64,000 nt of DNA from NCBI GenBank assembly GCA_965657945.1, contig CBFHPW010000002.1:1-64000 (forward strand). The letters are read 5' to 3'. This DNA comes from CAJJDF01 sp965657945. GTDB lineage: Bacteria; Bacteroidota; Bacteroidia; Flavobacteriales_D; CAJJDF01. The position numbers were made by a program, and so were the translations under genes. A model generated the notes under the pieces. That model was not told the DNA's origin. It ran no database searches and saw only the letters and a program-made list of their open reading frames with translations. This document shows, piece after piece, positions 26,595 to 33,247 of this stretch (the stretch's first letter is position 1; each line of letters starts with the position of its first letter).

Positions 26595-28616
26595 ATGACA
26601 ACCTTGCGCTATCCACATTTACTCGAACCTCTTGATTTGGGCTTTACAACGCTCAAAAACCGAGTAATTATGGGAAGTATGCATACCGGATTGGAAGAAG
26701 AAAAAAATGGATTTGAGCGAATGGCAGCCTATTTTGCAGAACGCGCAACAGGTGAAGTTGGATTGATGGTGACAGGTGGAATAGCGCCCAATCGCCAAGG
26801 ATGGACAGCCCCGTTCTCAAGTAAAATGACGAACAAAAGAGAGGCTCGAAAACACAAAAAAATCACCAAAGCTGTTCATGATGCAGATGGAAAAATTTGT
26901 ATGCAAATTCTACACTCAGGTCGTTATGGCTACCATCCCTTGGCAGTTGCTCCTAGTCCAATAAAATCTCCTGTAAGTCCTTTCAAACCCTGGAAACTGA
27001 GCGGATGGGGAATAAAACGCACCATCGGGCATTTTGTAAGAGCAGCTAAACTAGCCAAATATGCCAATTATGACGGAGTAGAAATTATGGGGAGTGAAGG
27101 ATATTTGATTAACGAATTTGTTTCAGCAAAAACGAACAAACGAACGGATAAATGGGGAGGCAAATTTGAAAATAGGATTCAGTTCCCTTTGGAAATCATC
27201 AGAAAAACGAGAGAAGCTGTAGGTGAGGATTTCATTCTCATCTTTCGATTATCCATGCTAGATTTGGTAGAAGAAGGAAATACTTGGGAAGAAACGGTTT
27301 TGTTTGCTAAAGAAATTGAAAAAGCAGGTGCGACTATCATTAATACCGGAATAGGGTGGCACGAAGCTCGCGTACCTACCATTGCTACAATGGTTCCAAG
27401 GGGTGGGTTTTCTTGGGTAACTGAAAAAATGATGCAGGAAATAAACATTCCACTCGTTGCCACAAACAGAATCAATACACCTGAAAAAGCAGAAGAAATA
27501 GTAGCCAGCGGACAGGCAAATCTTGTTTCGATGGCTCGCCCCTTTTTGGCAGACCCAGAAATAATAAAAAAAGCAAAAGAAGGAAGAGAAAATGAAATCA
27601 ATACCTGCATTGGATGCAACCAAGCCTGCTTGGATCATGTATTTAAACAAAAGACAGCAAGCTGCCTGGTAAACCCTAGAGCTTGTCACGAAACAATACT
27701 GAACTATACGCCTTCATCTCAGCCCAAAAAAATTGCTGTTGTGGGTGCTGGACCTGCTGGGCTTTCTGCCGCTACCGTTGCCGCACAAAGAGGTCATCAA
27801 GTAACATTATTTGAAGCTCAAAATGAGATTGGTGGACAATTCAACCTTGCTAAGCTCATTCCAGGAAAAGAAGAGTTTTATGAAACCTTACGCTATTTCA
27901 AAACGTTAATTGATCTCTACAAATTAGACCTAAAACTCGGACACAAAGCTTCAGCTCAAGAATTGGTTGGATTTGATGAAGTTATTATTGCTACCGGAAT
28001 ACAACCTCGCCAAATTCACATCGAAGGCATGGAAACCAATACGATATTGAACTACGAAGATGTATTGAAACATGGAAAGCCAGTAGGCAACAAAGTAGTT
28101 ATTATTGGCGCTGGAGGTATTGGGTTTGATGTGGCTGAATATCTTTCTCATGAAGGAAAATCTCCTTCTTTGAATACAGAACTATTCTTGAAAGAATGGG
28201 GTATTGATGGAACCAACTCCGTGAGAGGCGGACTGGTAAAACCAGTTCCTCATCCCTCTCCTCGTCAAATCACTATGCTCCAGCGAAGTGAAACCAAAGT
28301 AGGAAAAGATTTGGGAAAAACCACGGGCTGGATTCATAGAGCTTCTCTTAAAATGAAAAAAGTTAGGATGCTGAAAGGAGTTTCCTACAATAAAATTGAT
28401 CAAAAAGGGATTCATATCTCGATCAAGGAACAAACACAACACATAGAAGCCGATACGGTTATTATTTGTGCAGGGCAAGTAAGTGTGAACCAACTACATG
28501 AAGAACTCATAGAGTTGGGCAAAACTCCTCACCTCATAGGTGGTGGTAAATTAGCCAAAAAAATTGATGCCCAAAGAGCCATAAGAGAAGGAAGTGAATT
28601 GGGAGCAGATATTTAA
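26595..28616 (+). CDS. fadH: NADPH-dependent 2,4-dienoyl-CoA reductase
   Basis: A 673-residue FMN/FAD/4Fe-4S enzyme that reduces 2,4-dienoyl-CoA during beta-oxidation of unsaturated fatty acids. The N-terminal old yellow enzyme-like TIM barrel (LGFTTLKNRVIMGSMHTG) is followed by iron-sulfur ligands in CIGCNQAC and TASC (about 336-355), an FAD motif VVGAGPAGLSAA (about 380) and an NADPH motif VVIIGAGGIGFDVAEY (about 505). Length is standard. The last 66 bases of the gene, with stop codon, recur twice downstream (29646 and 31125), so this 3' end is the anchor of a cassette array. Confidence 0.94.
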   Translation: MTTLRYPHLLEPLDLGFTTLKNRVIMGSMHTGLEEEKNGFERMAAYFAERATGEVGLMVTGGIAPNRQGWTAPFSSKMTNKREARKHKKITKAVHDADGKICMQILHSGRYGYHPLAVAPSPIKSPVSPFKPWKLSGWGIKRTIGHFVRAAKLAKYANYDGVEIMGSEGYLINEFVSAKTNKRTDKWGGKFENRIQFPLEIIRKTREAVGEDFILIFRLSMLDLVEEGNTWEETVLFAKEIEKAGATIINTGIGWHEARVPTIATMVPRGGFSWVTEKMMQEINIPLVATNRINTPEKAEEIVASGQANLVSMARPFLADPEIIKKAKEGRENEINTCIGCNQACLDHVFKQKTASCLVNPRACHETILNYTPSSQPKKIAVVGAGPAGLSAATVAAQRGHQVTLFEAQNEIGGQFNLAKLIPGKEEFYETLRYFKTLIDLYKLDLKLGHKASAQELVGFDEVIIATGIQPRQIHIEGMETNTILNYEDVLKHGKPVGNKVVIIGAGGIGFDVAEYLSHEGKSPSLNTELFLKEWGIDGTNSVRGGLVKPVPHPSPRQITMLQRSETKVGKDLGKTTGWIHRASLKMKKVRMLKGVSYNKIDQKGIHISIKEQTQHIEADTVIICAGQVSVNQLHEELIELGKTPHLIGGGKLAKKIDAQRAIREGSELGADI

Positions 28617-28710
28617 CAAGAAAACGGTAACCTGCAAATAGGTGCATAAACGGTTTCCTTGCATTTTAAGCAACAAAACTTGCCATTTAAAATAAAATCT
28701 TTGACGAACA
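28551..28710 (+). repeat. 160-bp direct repeat, copy 1 (genuine fadH 3' end and following sequence)
   Basis: The unit begins in fadH codons LAKKIDAQRAIREG and includes the stop codon (28614-28616) and 94 bases after it. Two short inverted repeats follow the stop: ACCT/AGGT (28630-28643) and TTGC/GCAA (28659-28673). Copy 2 (29646-29805) differs at three positions and copy 3 (31125-31284) at one, by hand alignment without gaps. Confidence 0.95.
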
Positions 28711-28865
28711 AGCTTTTGAAAAAAAATAAAATTTAACTTTCTCGTAACAACAAGTCGTGGGCAATTAACATAGTTATCAAAAGCGGTTCAGTATGAATCA
28801 TATCCGAGTGCCTTCTTTACTTGGATGAGAAAATAAAAAGGAAAAAAACAGACTGTTTTAGGAGC

Positions 28866-28915
28866 TTGTAACATTTGTTTTGTTACAATTTACTAACTCG
28901 TTCGCCCTTAGGGTG
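28866..28915 (+). promoter_or_regulatory. Conserved leader of cassette A: palindrome and hairpin before the start codon
   Basis: TTGTAACA (28866-28873) and TGTTACAA (28881-28888) form a perfect 8-bp inverted repeat. A hairpin CGCCC-TTA-GGGTG (28903-28915) follows, 18 bases before the ATG, then an A-rich stretch. In cassette B the hairpin sequence has changed to CGCC-TATT-GGCG but still pairs, whereas the upstream palindrome is degenerate. Confidence 0.5.
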
Positions 28916-28933
28916 GGCACAAAAACAAAAACA

Positions 28934-29464
28934 ATGAAAACGAACATTATAAAGTACTCATTATTAACTGCAATTCTTGGGATTGCTTTTTGGTGTTGTA
29001 ATAAAGATATTAATCCTTCAACAGAGAATCCCAATTTAAATCTTAGCGAAGTTCAGGTTGATATTTTTAAGCATATTTTTTCCTTTAAAAAAACTCAACT
29101 CAATTCAGATGCTGCTAAATTAGAATTAAATAATTTTTCCGAAGTTGTATTGGAAGAAATTAAAGAATTTAAAATCGAAAACCAATATAAAAGTGCGGGT
29201 ATTTCTTTAATATTTAATTATAATTTTAATGGGAATTTAATGGCTTCATTAAATGAAAATGATACGGAAGAGTCTGGCTTTTTTGAATATTTAGTTGATT
29301 TAAATTCTCCAGAAGATATAGATTGGAAACACAAAAAAAAATGTCGTTCAAAAGACTGTGTAGGTGAATTTATTGGAGAAATGATGCAAAAATATGACGG
29401 ATGTGCCCAATTCAAAATTGTTCAACACACTTTTAGTGCTTCAGTTTATGCTGCCCCTTGTTAA
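28934..29464 (+). CDS. Cassette A cargo: small putative lipoprotein, unknown function
   Basis: A 176-residue protein. The signal peptide MKTNIIKYSLLTAILGIAFW ends at Cys21-Cys22, a plausible lipoprotein cleavage site although the lipobox is imperfect. The signal peptide is closely similar, in DNA as well as protein, to that of cassette B (30031), yet the mature parts show no similarity. The mature part is acidic and rich in Asn and Phe, with Cys residues in KKKCRSKDC and a terminal AAPC. The in-frame extension upstream to 28880 runs through the leader hairpin and is not coding. The cargo is visibly more A/T-rich than fadH. No family recognised. Confidence 0.7.
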   Translation: MKTNIIKYSLLTAILGIAFWCCNKDINPSTENPNLNLSEVQVDIFKHIFSFKKTQLNSDAAKLELNNFSEVVLEEIKEFKIENQYKSAGISLIFNYNFNGNLMASLNENDTEESGFFEYLVDLNSPEDIDWKHKKKCRSKDCVGEFIGEMMQKYDGCAQFKIVQHTFSASVYAAPC

Positions 29465-29507
29465 ATTAACAATAAAATTAATAAATACTTGGTTATGTTT
29501 AGACCAA

Positions 29508-29557
29508 GCATTGTTTTTCTTTAAAATGTAAAAAGAAAAAACCATAACAAGGAATAA
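29508..29557 (+). pseudogene. Possible remnant of the second cassette gene's 3' end
   Basis: Bases just before the terminator of cassette A align with the last codons and stop of the small membrane gene of cassette B: B reads AGC AAG GTA TAA, A reads AAC AAG GAA TAA in the same distance from the shared terminator. In A the frame is closed by an upstream TAA, so no protein of useful size is possible. It may be a decayed partner gene or merely the edge of the constant 3' region. Confidence 0.3.
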
Positions 29558-29565
29558 AAAAACGC

Positions 29566-29599
29566 AGGGCGTTTGAATTACCTTCAAACGCCCTTTTTT
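29566..29599 (+). terminator. Cassette A terminator (constant 3' module)
   Basis: AGGGCGTTTGAA (29566-29577), loop TTACC, TTCAAACGCCCT (29583-29594), then a T run. The same 12-bp stem and loop recur at 31045-31078, followed in both places by TTTGCAAAATCCGCTAAA and an A/T-rich tail. Confidence 0.9.
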
Positions 29600-29645
29600 A
29601 TTTGCAAAATCCGCTAAATATAAAATTTGGCAGTTAAAAAGAAAA

Positions 29646-29805
29646 TTGGCCAAAAAAATTGATGCCCAAAGAGCCATAAGAGAAGGAAGAGAATTGGGAG
29701 CAGATATTTAACAAGAAAACGGTAACCTGCAAATAGGTGCATAAACGGTTTCCTTGCATTTTAAGCAACAAAACTTGCCATATAAAATAAAATCTTTGAC
29801 GAACA
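29646..29805 (+). repeat. 160-bp direct repeat, copy 2
   Basis: Begins TTGGCC where fadH has TTAGCC and keeps the fadH reading frame (LAKKIDAQRAIREGRELGADI, stop at 29709-29711) without any start codon of its own. Three differences from copy 1 across 160 bases; similarity continues through the leader into the lipoprotein B signal peptide. Confidence 0.95.
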
Positions 29806-29999
29806 AGCTTTTGAAAAAAAATAAAATTTAACTTTCTCGTAACAACAAGTTGCAGGCAATTAACATAGTTATCAAAAGCGGTTCAGTATGAATCATATCC
29901 GAGTGCTTTCCTTACTTGGATGAAAAAATAAAAAGGAAAACAAATAGTTCTATTTTTGGAGTTTGTAACATATGTATTGTAAAAATTTACTAACTCGTT

Positions 30000-30011
30000 C
30001 GCCTATTGGCG
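30000..30011 (+). promoter_or_regulatory. Leader hairpin of cassette B
   Basis: CGCC-TATT-GGCG forms a 4-bp stem 19 bases before the ATG at 30031, at the same place as the CGCCC-TTA-GGGTG hairpin of cassette A. The G-U pair of A is a G-C pair here, so pairing is retained while sequence changes. Confidence 0.45.
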
Positions 30012-30030
30012 GGCACAAAAACAAATAATT

Positions 30031-30792
30031 ATGAAAACGAAAATTTTAAAATTCTCATTATTAACTGTAATTCTTGGAGTCGCACTTTGGTCTTGTAAAA
30101 AAGATGAACCATCTAACCAAGTTATAAATTTTACAGAATCACAAAAAATGATAACGATGAGTCCAGAGCAATTTGGACAACTCCACAATCAATATCTCGC
30201 AGAAGCTATTAATCATTTTAATACAGGAAAGTCTCATAAAGAGGCATTTATGGCTGTAGATTTCCCTCAACTAACAAAAGCACAACAATCAACTATCTAT
30301 GACCAACATACTAACTTATCTATGGAACAAATGAAAAATTACACATTTCAAAATTTCAATAGCGAAAGTTCAAAAAATTATTATGCTAGAGTTGAATTGG
30401 CGGTCGATAATCATGATGACTACAATCTATTAGTTAGTGAATTAAACGAAATAAAAAATGAAATAGCATTAAATAGTCAAAATAATGATAAAAATCTTTT
30501 ATTTATTTACATTGAAACTATAAAATCATCTGCGTATTTTTGGACACCCACAGAATTAGGAGGTTCTGGACAAGGAGTATTATATGCAGCAAGACCTTAT
30601 TGTTCTCATTGCTCAGGAGGTGGAAACAAACCTGATACAGATTCATGGATTAAAGCAGACGGTAGAGGAGCAGGTTATGGAATGAGCTTTTGGGCTGTGA
30701 GTGGTCTTTTTTTAGGGGGACCTGTTGGAGGAGTTGCTGGATTTCTCTATGGGGCGGTATCAGGAGCAATTTCAAATTCATTTTTACCGTAA
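30031..30792 (+). CDS. Cassette B cargo: lipoprotein with glycine-zipper C-terminal tail
   Basis: A 253-residue protein. Signal peptide with a good Bacteroidetes lipobox (LWSC, Cys at 22) followed by KKDE, similar to surface-export signals of Bacteroidetes lipoproteins. The helical middle begins MSPEQFGQLHNQYLAEAI. A CSHC pair and GGG linker precede a hydrophobic Gly/Ala-rich end: ADGRGAGYGMSFWAVSG, then FLGGPVGGVAGFLYGAVSGA, with repeated GxxxG spacing over about 35 residues. Such tails occur in pore-forming class II bacteriocins and aggregating Cdz-type toxins, but also in harmless membrane proteins. The next gene starts 4 bases later and could encode an immunity protein. Function is inferred. 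Confidence 0.7.
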   Translation: MKTKILKFSLLTVILGVALWSCKKDEPSNQVINFTESQKMITMSPEQFGQLHNQYLAEAINHFNTGKSHKEAFMAVDFPQLTKAQQSTIYDQHTNLSMEQMKNYTFQNFNSESSKNYYARVELAVDNHDDYNLLVSELNEIKNEIALNSQNNDKNLLFIYIETIKSSAYFWTPTELGGSGQGVLYAARPYCSHCSGGGNKPDTDSWIKADGRGAGYGMSFWAVSGLFLGGPVGGVAGFLYGAVSGAISNSFLP

Positions 30793-30796
30793 TTCT

Positions 30797-31036
30797 ATGG
30801 GTGCTTTTAAAATTAACAAAGTTGAAATAAGTATAATTTTTCTATTTATTGCATTTTGTACATTTGTTATATTTATTGGGGAAATGTACTTTTATCACTT
30901 TAGTCAGTCCCAAGCAATTTTAAAACAAGAAATTAATCATCTTTTATTTTGGTCTTTTATAAAAGCCTTAATAATTAATGTTGGTTTTATCTTTTTGTAT
31001 TATTCTAGAAAAATAAAAGCCCGTAGCAAGGTATAA
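30797..31036 (+). CDS. Small two-helix membrane protein, candidate immunity partner of the cassette B lipoprotein
   Basis: A 79-residue protein starting MGAFKINKVEISIIFLFIAF with two membrane helices (about 10-30 and 53-72) and a basic C-terminus (RKIKARSKV). It begins 4 bases after the lipoprotein stop and ends 8 bases before the terminator stem. A longer frame from 30725 overlaps the lipoprotein C-terminus and is less likely. Size and topology fit bacteriocin immunity proteins, but no family signature is seen. Confidence 0.6.
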   Translation: MGAFKINKVEISIIFLFIAFCTFVIFIGEMYFYHFSQSQAILKQEINHLLFWSFIKALIINVGFIFLYYSRKIKARSKV

Positions 31037-31044
31037 AAATTCAT

Positions 31045-31078
31045 AGGGCGTTTGAATTACCTTCAAACGCCCTTTTTT
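31045..31078 (+). terminator. Cassette B terminator (constant 3' module)
   Basis: AGGGCGTTTGAA (31045-31056), loop TTACC, TTCAAACGCCCT (31062-31073), T run to 31078; stem and loop identical to the cassette A terminator. Confidence 0.9.
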
Positions 31079-31124
31079 ATTTGCAAAATCCGCTAAAAAT
31101 AAAATTTGGCAGTTAAAAAGAAAA

Positions 31125-31284
31125 TTGGCCAAAAAAATTGATGCCCAAAGAGCCATAAGAGAAGGAAGTGAATTGGGAGCAGATATTTAACAAGAAAACG
31201 GTAACCTGCAAATAGGTGCATAAACGGTTTCCTTGCATTTTAAGCAACAAAACTTGCCATTTAAAATAAAATCTTTGACGAACA
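31125..31284 (+). repeat. 160-bp direct repeat, copy 3 (truncated unit)
   Basis: Identical to copy 1 except for TTGGCC instead of TTAGCC, so 159 of 160 bases. It keeps the fadH tail codons with stop at 31188-31190. Similarity ends abruptly after GACGAACA at 31284; the leader, signal peptide and cargo of a third unit are absent. Confidence 0.95.
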
Positions 31285-31326
31285 GCCAATTGACAAGAAT
31301 AATACCTAGCTTCCGAATAACAAAGA

Positions 31327-31336
31327 GTTCTACGCA
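31327..31336 (+). repeat. Left arm of the inverted repeat bordering the parDE module
   Basis: GTTCTACGCA, reverse complement of TGCGTAGAAC at 31946-31955. The ACGCAACTT that overlaps this arm also recurs at 32050-32058. Confidence 0.6.
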
Positions 31337-31357
31337 ACTTAAAAAAAACTTTTAAAT

Positions 31358-31380
31358 TATACCAAATTTTGGTATATTTG
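31358..31380 (+). promoter_or_regulatory. parDE operator and promoter
   Basis: TATACCAAA-T-TTTGGTATA (31358-31376) is a perfect 19-bp palindrome. Its right arm overlaps TATATTTG (31373-31380), an exact -7 element, 18 bases before the parD ATG. This fits autorepression by a ribbon-helix-helix antitoxin. Confidence 0.7.
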
Positions 31381-31398
31381 AATTAAATTAGTTTCAAA

Positions 31399-31650
31399 AT
31401 GAACAAAAACACATCAATATCACTCGGAAATTATTTTGACCAATTCGTTCAAAGTAGTATTAATGAAGGAAGGTTTAAAAACGTTAGCGAAGTAATTCGT
31501 GCAGGATTAAGACTTTTGGAAGAGGAAGAAAGTAAAGTGATTGCATTGAAAAAGTCAATTCAAGAAGGAATTGACAGTGGAATAGCTCACGACTTTGACC
31601 CAAAAAAACATCTTGAATCTCTAAAAGCGAAAAAGCACTCGAATGGCTGA
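31399..31650 (+). CDS. parD: ParD/CopG-type ribbon-helix-helix antitoxin
   Basis: An 83-residue antitoxin. The N-terminal ribbon-helix-helix DNA-binding part reads SISLGNYFDQFVQSSINEGR and then KNVSEVIRAGLRLLEEEE, the typical ParD signature. The C-terminus (SGIAHDFDPKKHLESLKAKK) is the toxin-neutralising tail. It overlaps parE by 8 bases. A palindromic operator overlaps its promoter. It lies next to the truncated third fadH repeat. Confidence 0.88.
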   Translation: MNKNTSISLGNYFDQFVQSSINEGRFKNVSEVIRAGLRLLEEEESKVIALKKSIQEGIDSGIAHDFDPKKHLESLKAKKHSNG

Positions 31651-31942
31651 ATATAAACTGACTAACAAAGCTGTCGAGGATTTATCAAAGATTTGGAATT
31701 ACACGTTTGAGGTTTGGTCAGAAAAACAAGCCGACAAATATTATGATAAATTAATTTCAGATTGTGTAGAAATTGCTGAAAACCCAAATTTAGGGAAAAA
31801 TTACGAAGGAATTTCAAATCAACTTCTCGGATTTGAATCAAACAGACATATAATATTTTACCGAACACTAAGTGAAAGTTTTATTGAAATAACGAGAGTA
31901 TTACACGAAAGAATGGATTTAAAAAAGAGAATAGCGGAATAA
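31643..31942 (+). CDS. parE: ParE/RelE-superfamily toxin
   Basis: A 99-residue toxin. AEYKLTNKAVEDLSKIWNYT at the start, YYDKLISDCVEIAENPNLGK in the middle and the C-terminal strands HIIFYRTL and IEITRVLHERMDLKKRI match ParE, which poisons DNA gyrase in studied members. Adjacent overlapping ParD antitoxin supports the call. The module appears intact. Confidence 0.88.
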   Translation: MAEYKLTNKAVEDLSKIWNYTFEVWSEKQADKYYDKLISDCVEIAENPNLGKNYEGISNQLLGFESNRHIIFYRTLSESFIEITRVLHERMDLKKRIAE

Positions 31943-31945
31943 AAA

Positions 31946-31955
31946 CTGCGTAGAA
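31946..31955 (+). repeat. Right arm of the inverted repeat bordering the parDE module
   Basis: TGCGTAGAAC, 3 bases after the parE stop, exact reverse complement of 31327-31336. The 629-bp interval between the outer ends contains only the operator, parD and parE. Confidence 0.6.
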
Positions 31956-32126
31956 CACTGTATATAAAAAATTGCTAGTAAGTGATTAACTCTAAGGTCT
32001 TTTTGTATTTTTAAAGTCAATACTAAACCGAAAATTTGGGCTTATTTACACGCAACTTTTCATATTCAACAACGTTCCGACCAATAACCCCGCGAGGCGA
32101 GAATTTCCAATCCTTTACATGCTATA
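31956..32126. other. Intergenic stretch between parDE and ruvB
   Basis: No gene. It holds ACGCAACTT at 32050-32058, repeating the sequence beside the left border of the parDE module, and a G/C-rich patch (CCCCGCGAGGCGAG, about 32089-32102). No similarity to the cassette leader, so the third cassette unit does not resume here. Confidence 0.5.
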
Positions 32127-33155
32127 CTAAAACAAACCTCCCTGAGAAAACCCTTTATCCAAACCTAAGTGTTTAAATGCCTTTTCGGTTGCTTGTCTTC
32201 CTCGTGAGGTACGCATGAGGTAACCTTCTTTTATCAGGAATGGCTCATACACTTCCTCAATCGTTCCGTCTTGCTCACCTACTGCTGTAGCTATGGTTTT
32301 CAAGCCAACTGGTCCTCCTTTAAACTTTTCAATAATGGCAGACAAAATTTTGTTGTCCATTTCGTCCAGTCCATTGGCATCTACATTTAATGCCTCCAGA
32401 CCAATTTTGGTAATGGCTTTGTCAATTTTTCCGTCTCCCTTTACCTGAGCAAAATCCCTGACCCTACGCAGCAAAGCATTAGCAATCCTGGGAGTACCTC
32501 TACTTCTACTGGCTATTTCGTAGGCTGCATCATACTCAATTGGCACATCCAAAATTCCAGCAGAACGCTCTACAATGTCAGTCAATATTTTAGAATCGTA
32601 GTATTCCAACCTAGAGTTTATTCCAAATCGCGCACGAAGGGGAGCTGTCAATAACCCAGATCGGGTGGTAGCACCAATTAAGGTAAATTTGCTTAATTCT
32701 ATTTGGACAGAACGTGCATTGGGCCCGGAATCTATCATAATATCAATTCTAAAATCTTCCATGGCCGAGTACAAATACTCTTCAATCACAGGACTCAATC
32801 TATGAATTTCATCTATGAATAGAACATCTCCATCTTCCAAGTTGGTTAATAATCCTGCCAAATCTCCAGGCTTATCCAACACCGGTCCTGAGGTTACTTT
32901 AAATCCTACACCAAGCTCATTTGCTACGATATTTGAAAGCGTTGTTTTTCCCAATCCTGGAGGTCCATGAAGTAACACGTGATCCAGCGCCTCACCTCTT
33001 TGTTTGGCTGCCTGTACAAAAATTTGCAGGTTATCCGTTACCTTTTTCTGACCGGTAAAATCATCAAATGATTTAGGACGTAATACTTTTTCAAATTCCG
33101 ATTCGGGACTTACAAATTCTGCTTCTTCACGAAAATCAAATGATTCTTCTTCCAT
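32127..33155 (-). CDS. ruvB: Holliday junction branch migration DNA helicase RuvB
   Basis: A 342-residue hexameric AAA+ motor that drives branch migration with RuvA. It begins the core with LRPKSFDDFTGQ, then Walker A HGPPGLGKTTL, Walker B FIDEIHRL, sensor 1 GATTRSGLL and arginine finger region, and a winged-helix C-terminus (EPFLIKEGYLMRTSRGRQAT). Length is standard. ruvA and ruvC are not in the window. Confidence 0.98.
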   Translation of the reverse strand: MEEESFDFREEAEFVSPESEFEKVLRPKSFDDFTGQKKVTDNLQIFVQAAKQRGEALDHVLLHGPPGLGKTTLSNIVANELGVGFKVTSGPVLDKPGDLAGLLTNLEDGDVLFIDEIHRLSPVIEEYLYSAMEDFRIDIMIDSGPNARSVQIELSKFTLIGATTRSGLLTAPLRARFGINSRLEYYDSKILTDIVERSAGILDVPIEYDAAYEIASRSRGTPRIANALLRRVRDFAQVKGDGKIDKAITKIGLEALNVDANGLDEMDNKILSAIIEKFKGGPVGLKTIATAVGEQDGTIEEVYEPFLIKEGYLMRTSRGRQATEKAFKHLGLDKGFSQGGLF

Positions 33156-33247
33156 AGTGTGTGTTGATTAGTCAAATATAAAAAATTCTGAATGATCCTG
33201 TCGGTAAAATGAGCGAGGAAATCGACTTCAAAATTTCGACAAAGGGA

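Larger units (their letters stand above)
28551..29645 (+). other. Cassette A: first complete unit of the fadH-anchored array (1095 bp)
   Basis: Order: fadH 3' end plus 94 bases (the 160-bp repeat), a 223-base leader, lipoprotein A (28934-29464), an intercistronic stretch, a 12-bp-stem terminator (29566-29599) and a 46-base A/T-rich tail ending just before the next TTGGCC. Leader, signal-peptide codons, terminator and tail are shared with cassette B; the cargo is not. No recombinase is encoded. It may be a mobile cassette inserted at fadH or a product of tandem duplication followed by cargo exchange. Confidence 0.6.
29646..31124 (+). other. Cassette B: second complete unit of the fadH-anchored array (1479 bp)
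   Basis: Same order as cassette A: 160-bp repeat, 225-base leader, lipoprotein gene (30031-30792), here a second gene (30797-31036), terminator (31045-31078) and the shared tail up to the third repeat. The first roughly 290 bases are nearly identical to cassette A; the promoter-proximal part and signal peptide are moderately diverged; the cargo is unrelated. Confidence 0.6.

Noticed and set aside
29441..29677. Antisense frame across the cassette A terminator, with a close copy at 30968-31156 (MALWASIFLANFLFN...)
   Set aside because: Both are the reverse strand of the repeated terminator, tail and fadH end. Their similarity is explained by the DNA repeat, and they run through a strong terminator hairpin.
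28551..31284. CRISPR array or classical integron as explanation for the repeats
   Set aside because: Repeats are 160 bp with kilobase spacing, there are no cas genes, no integron integrase and no attC sites with recognisable core sites.
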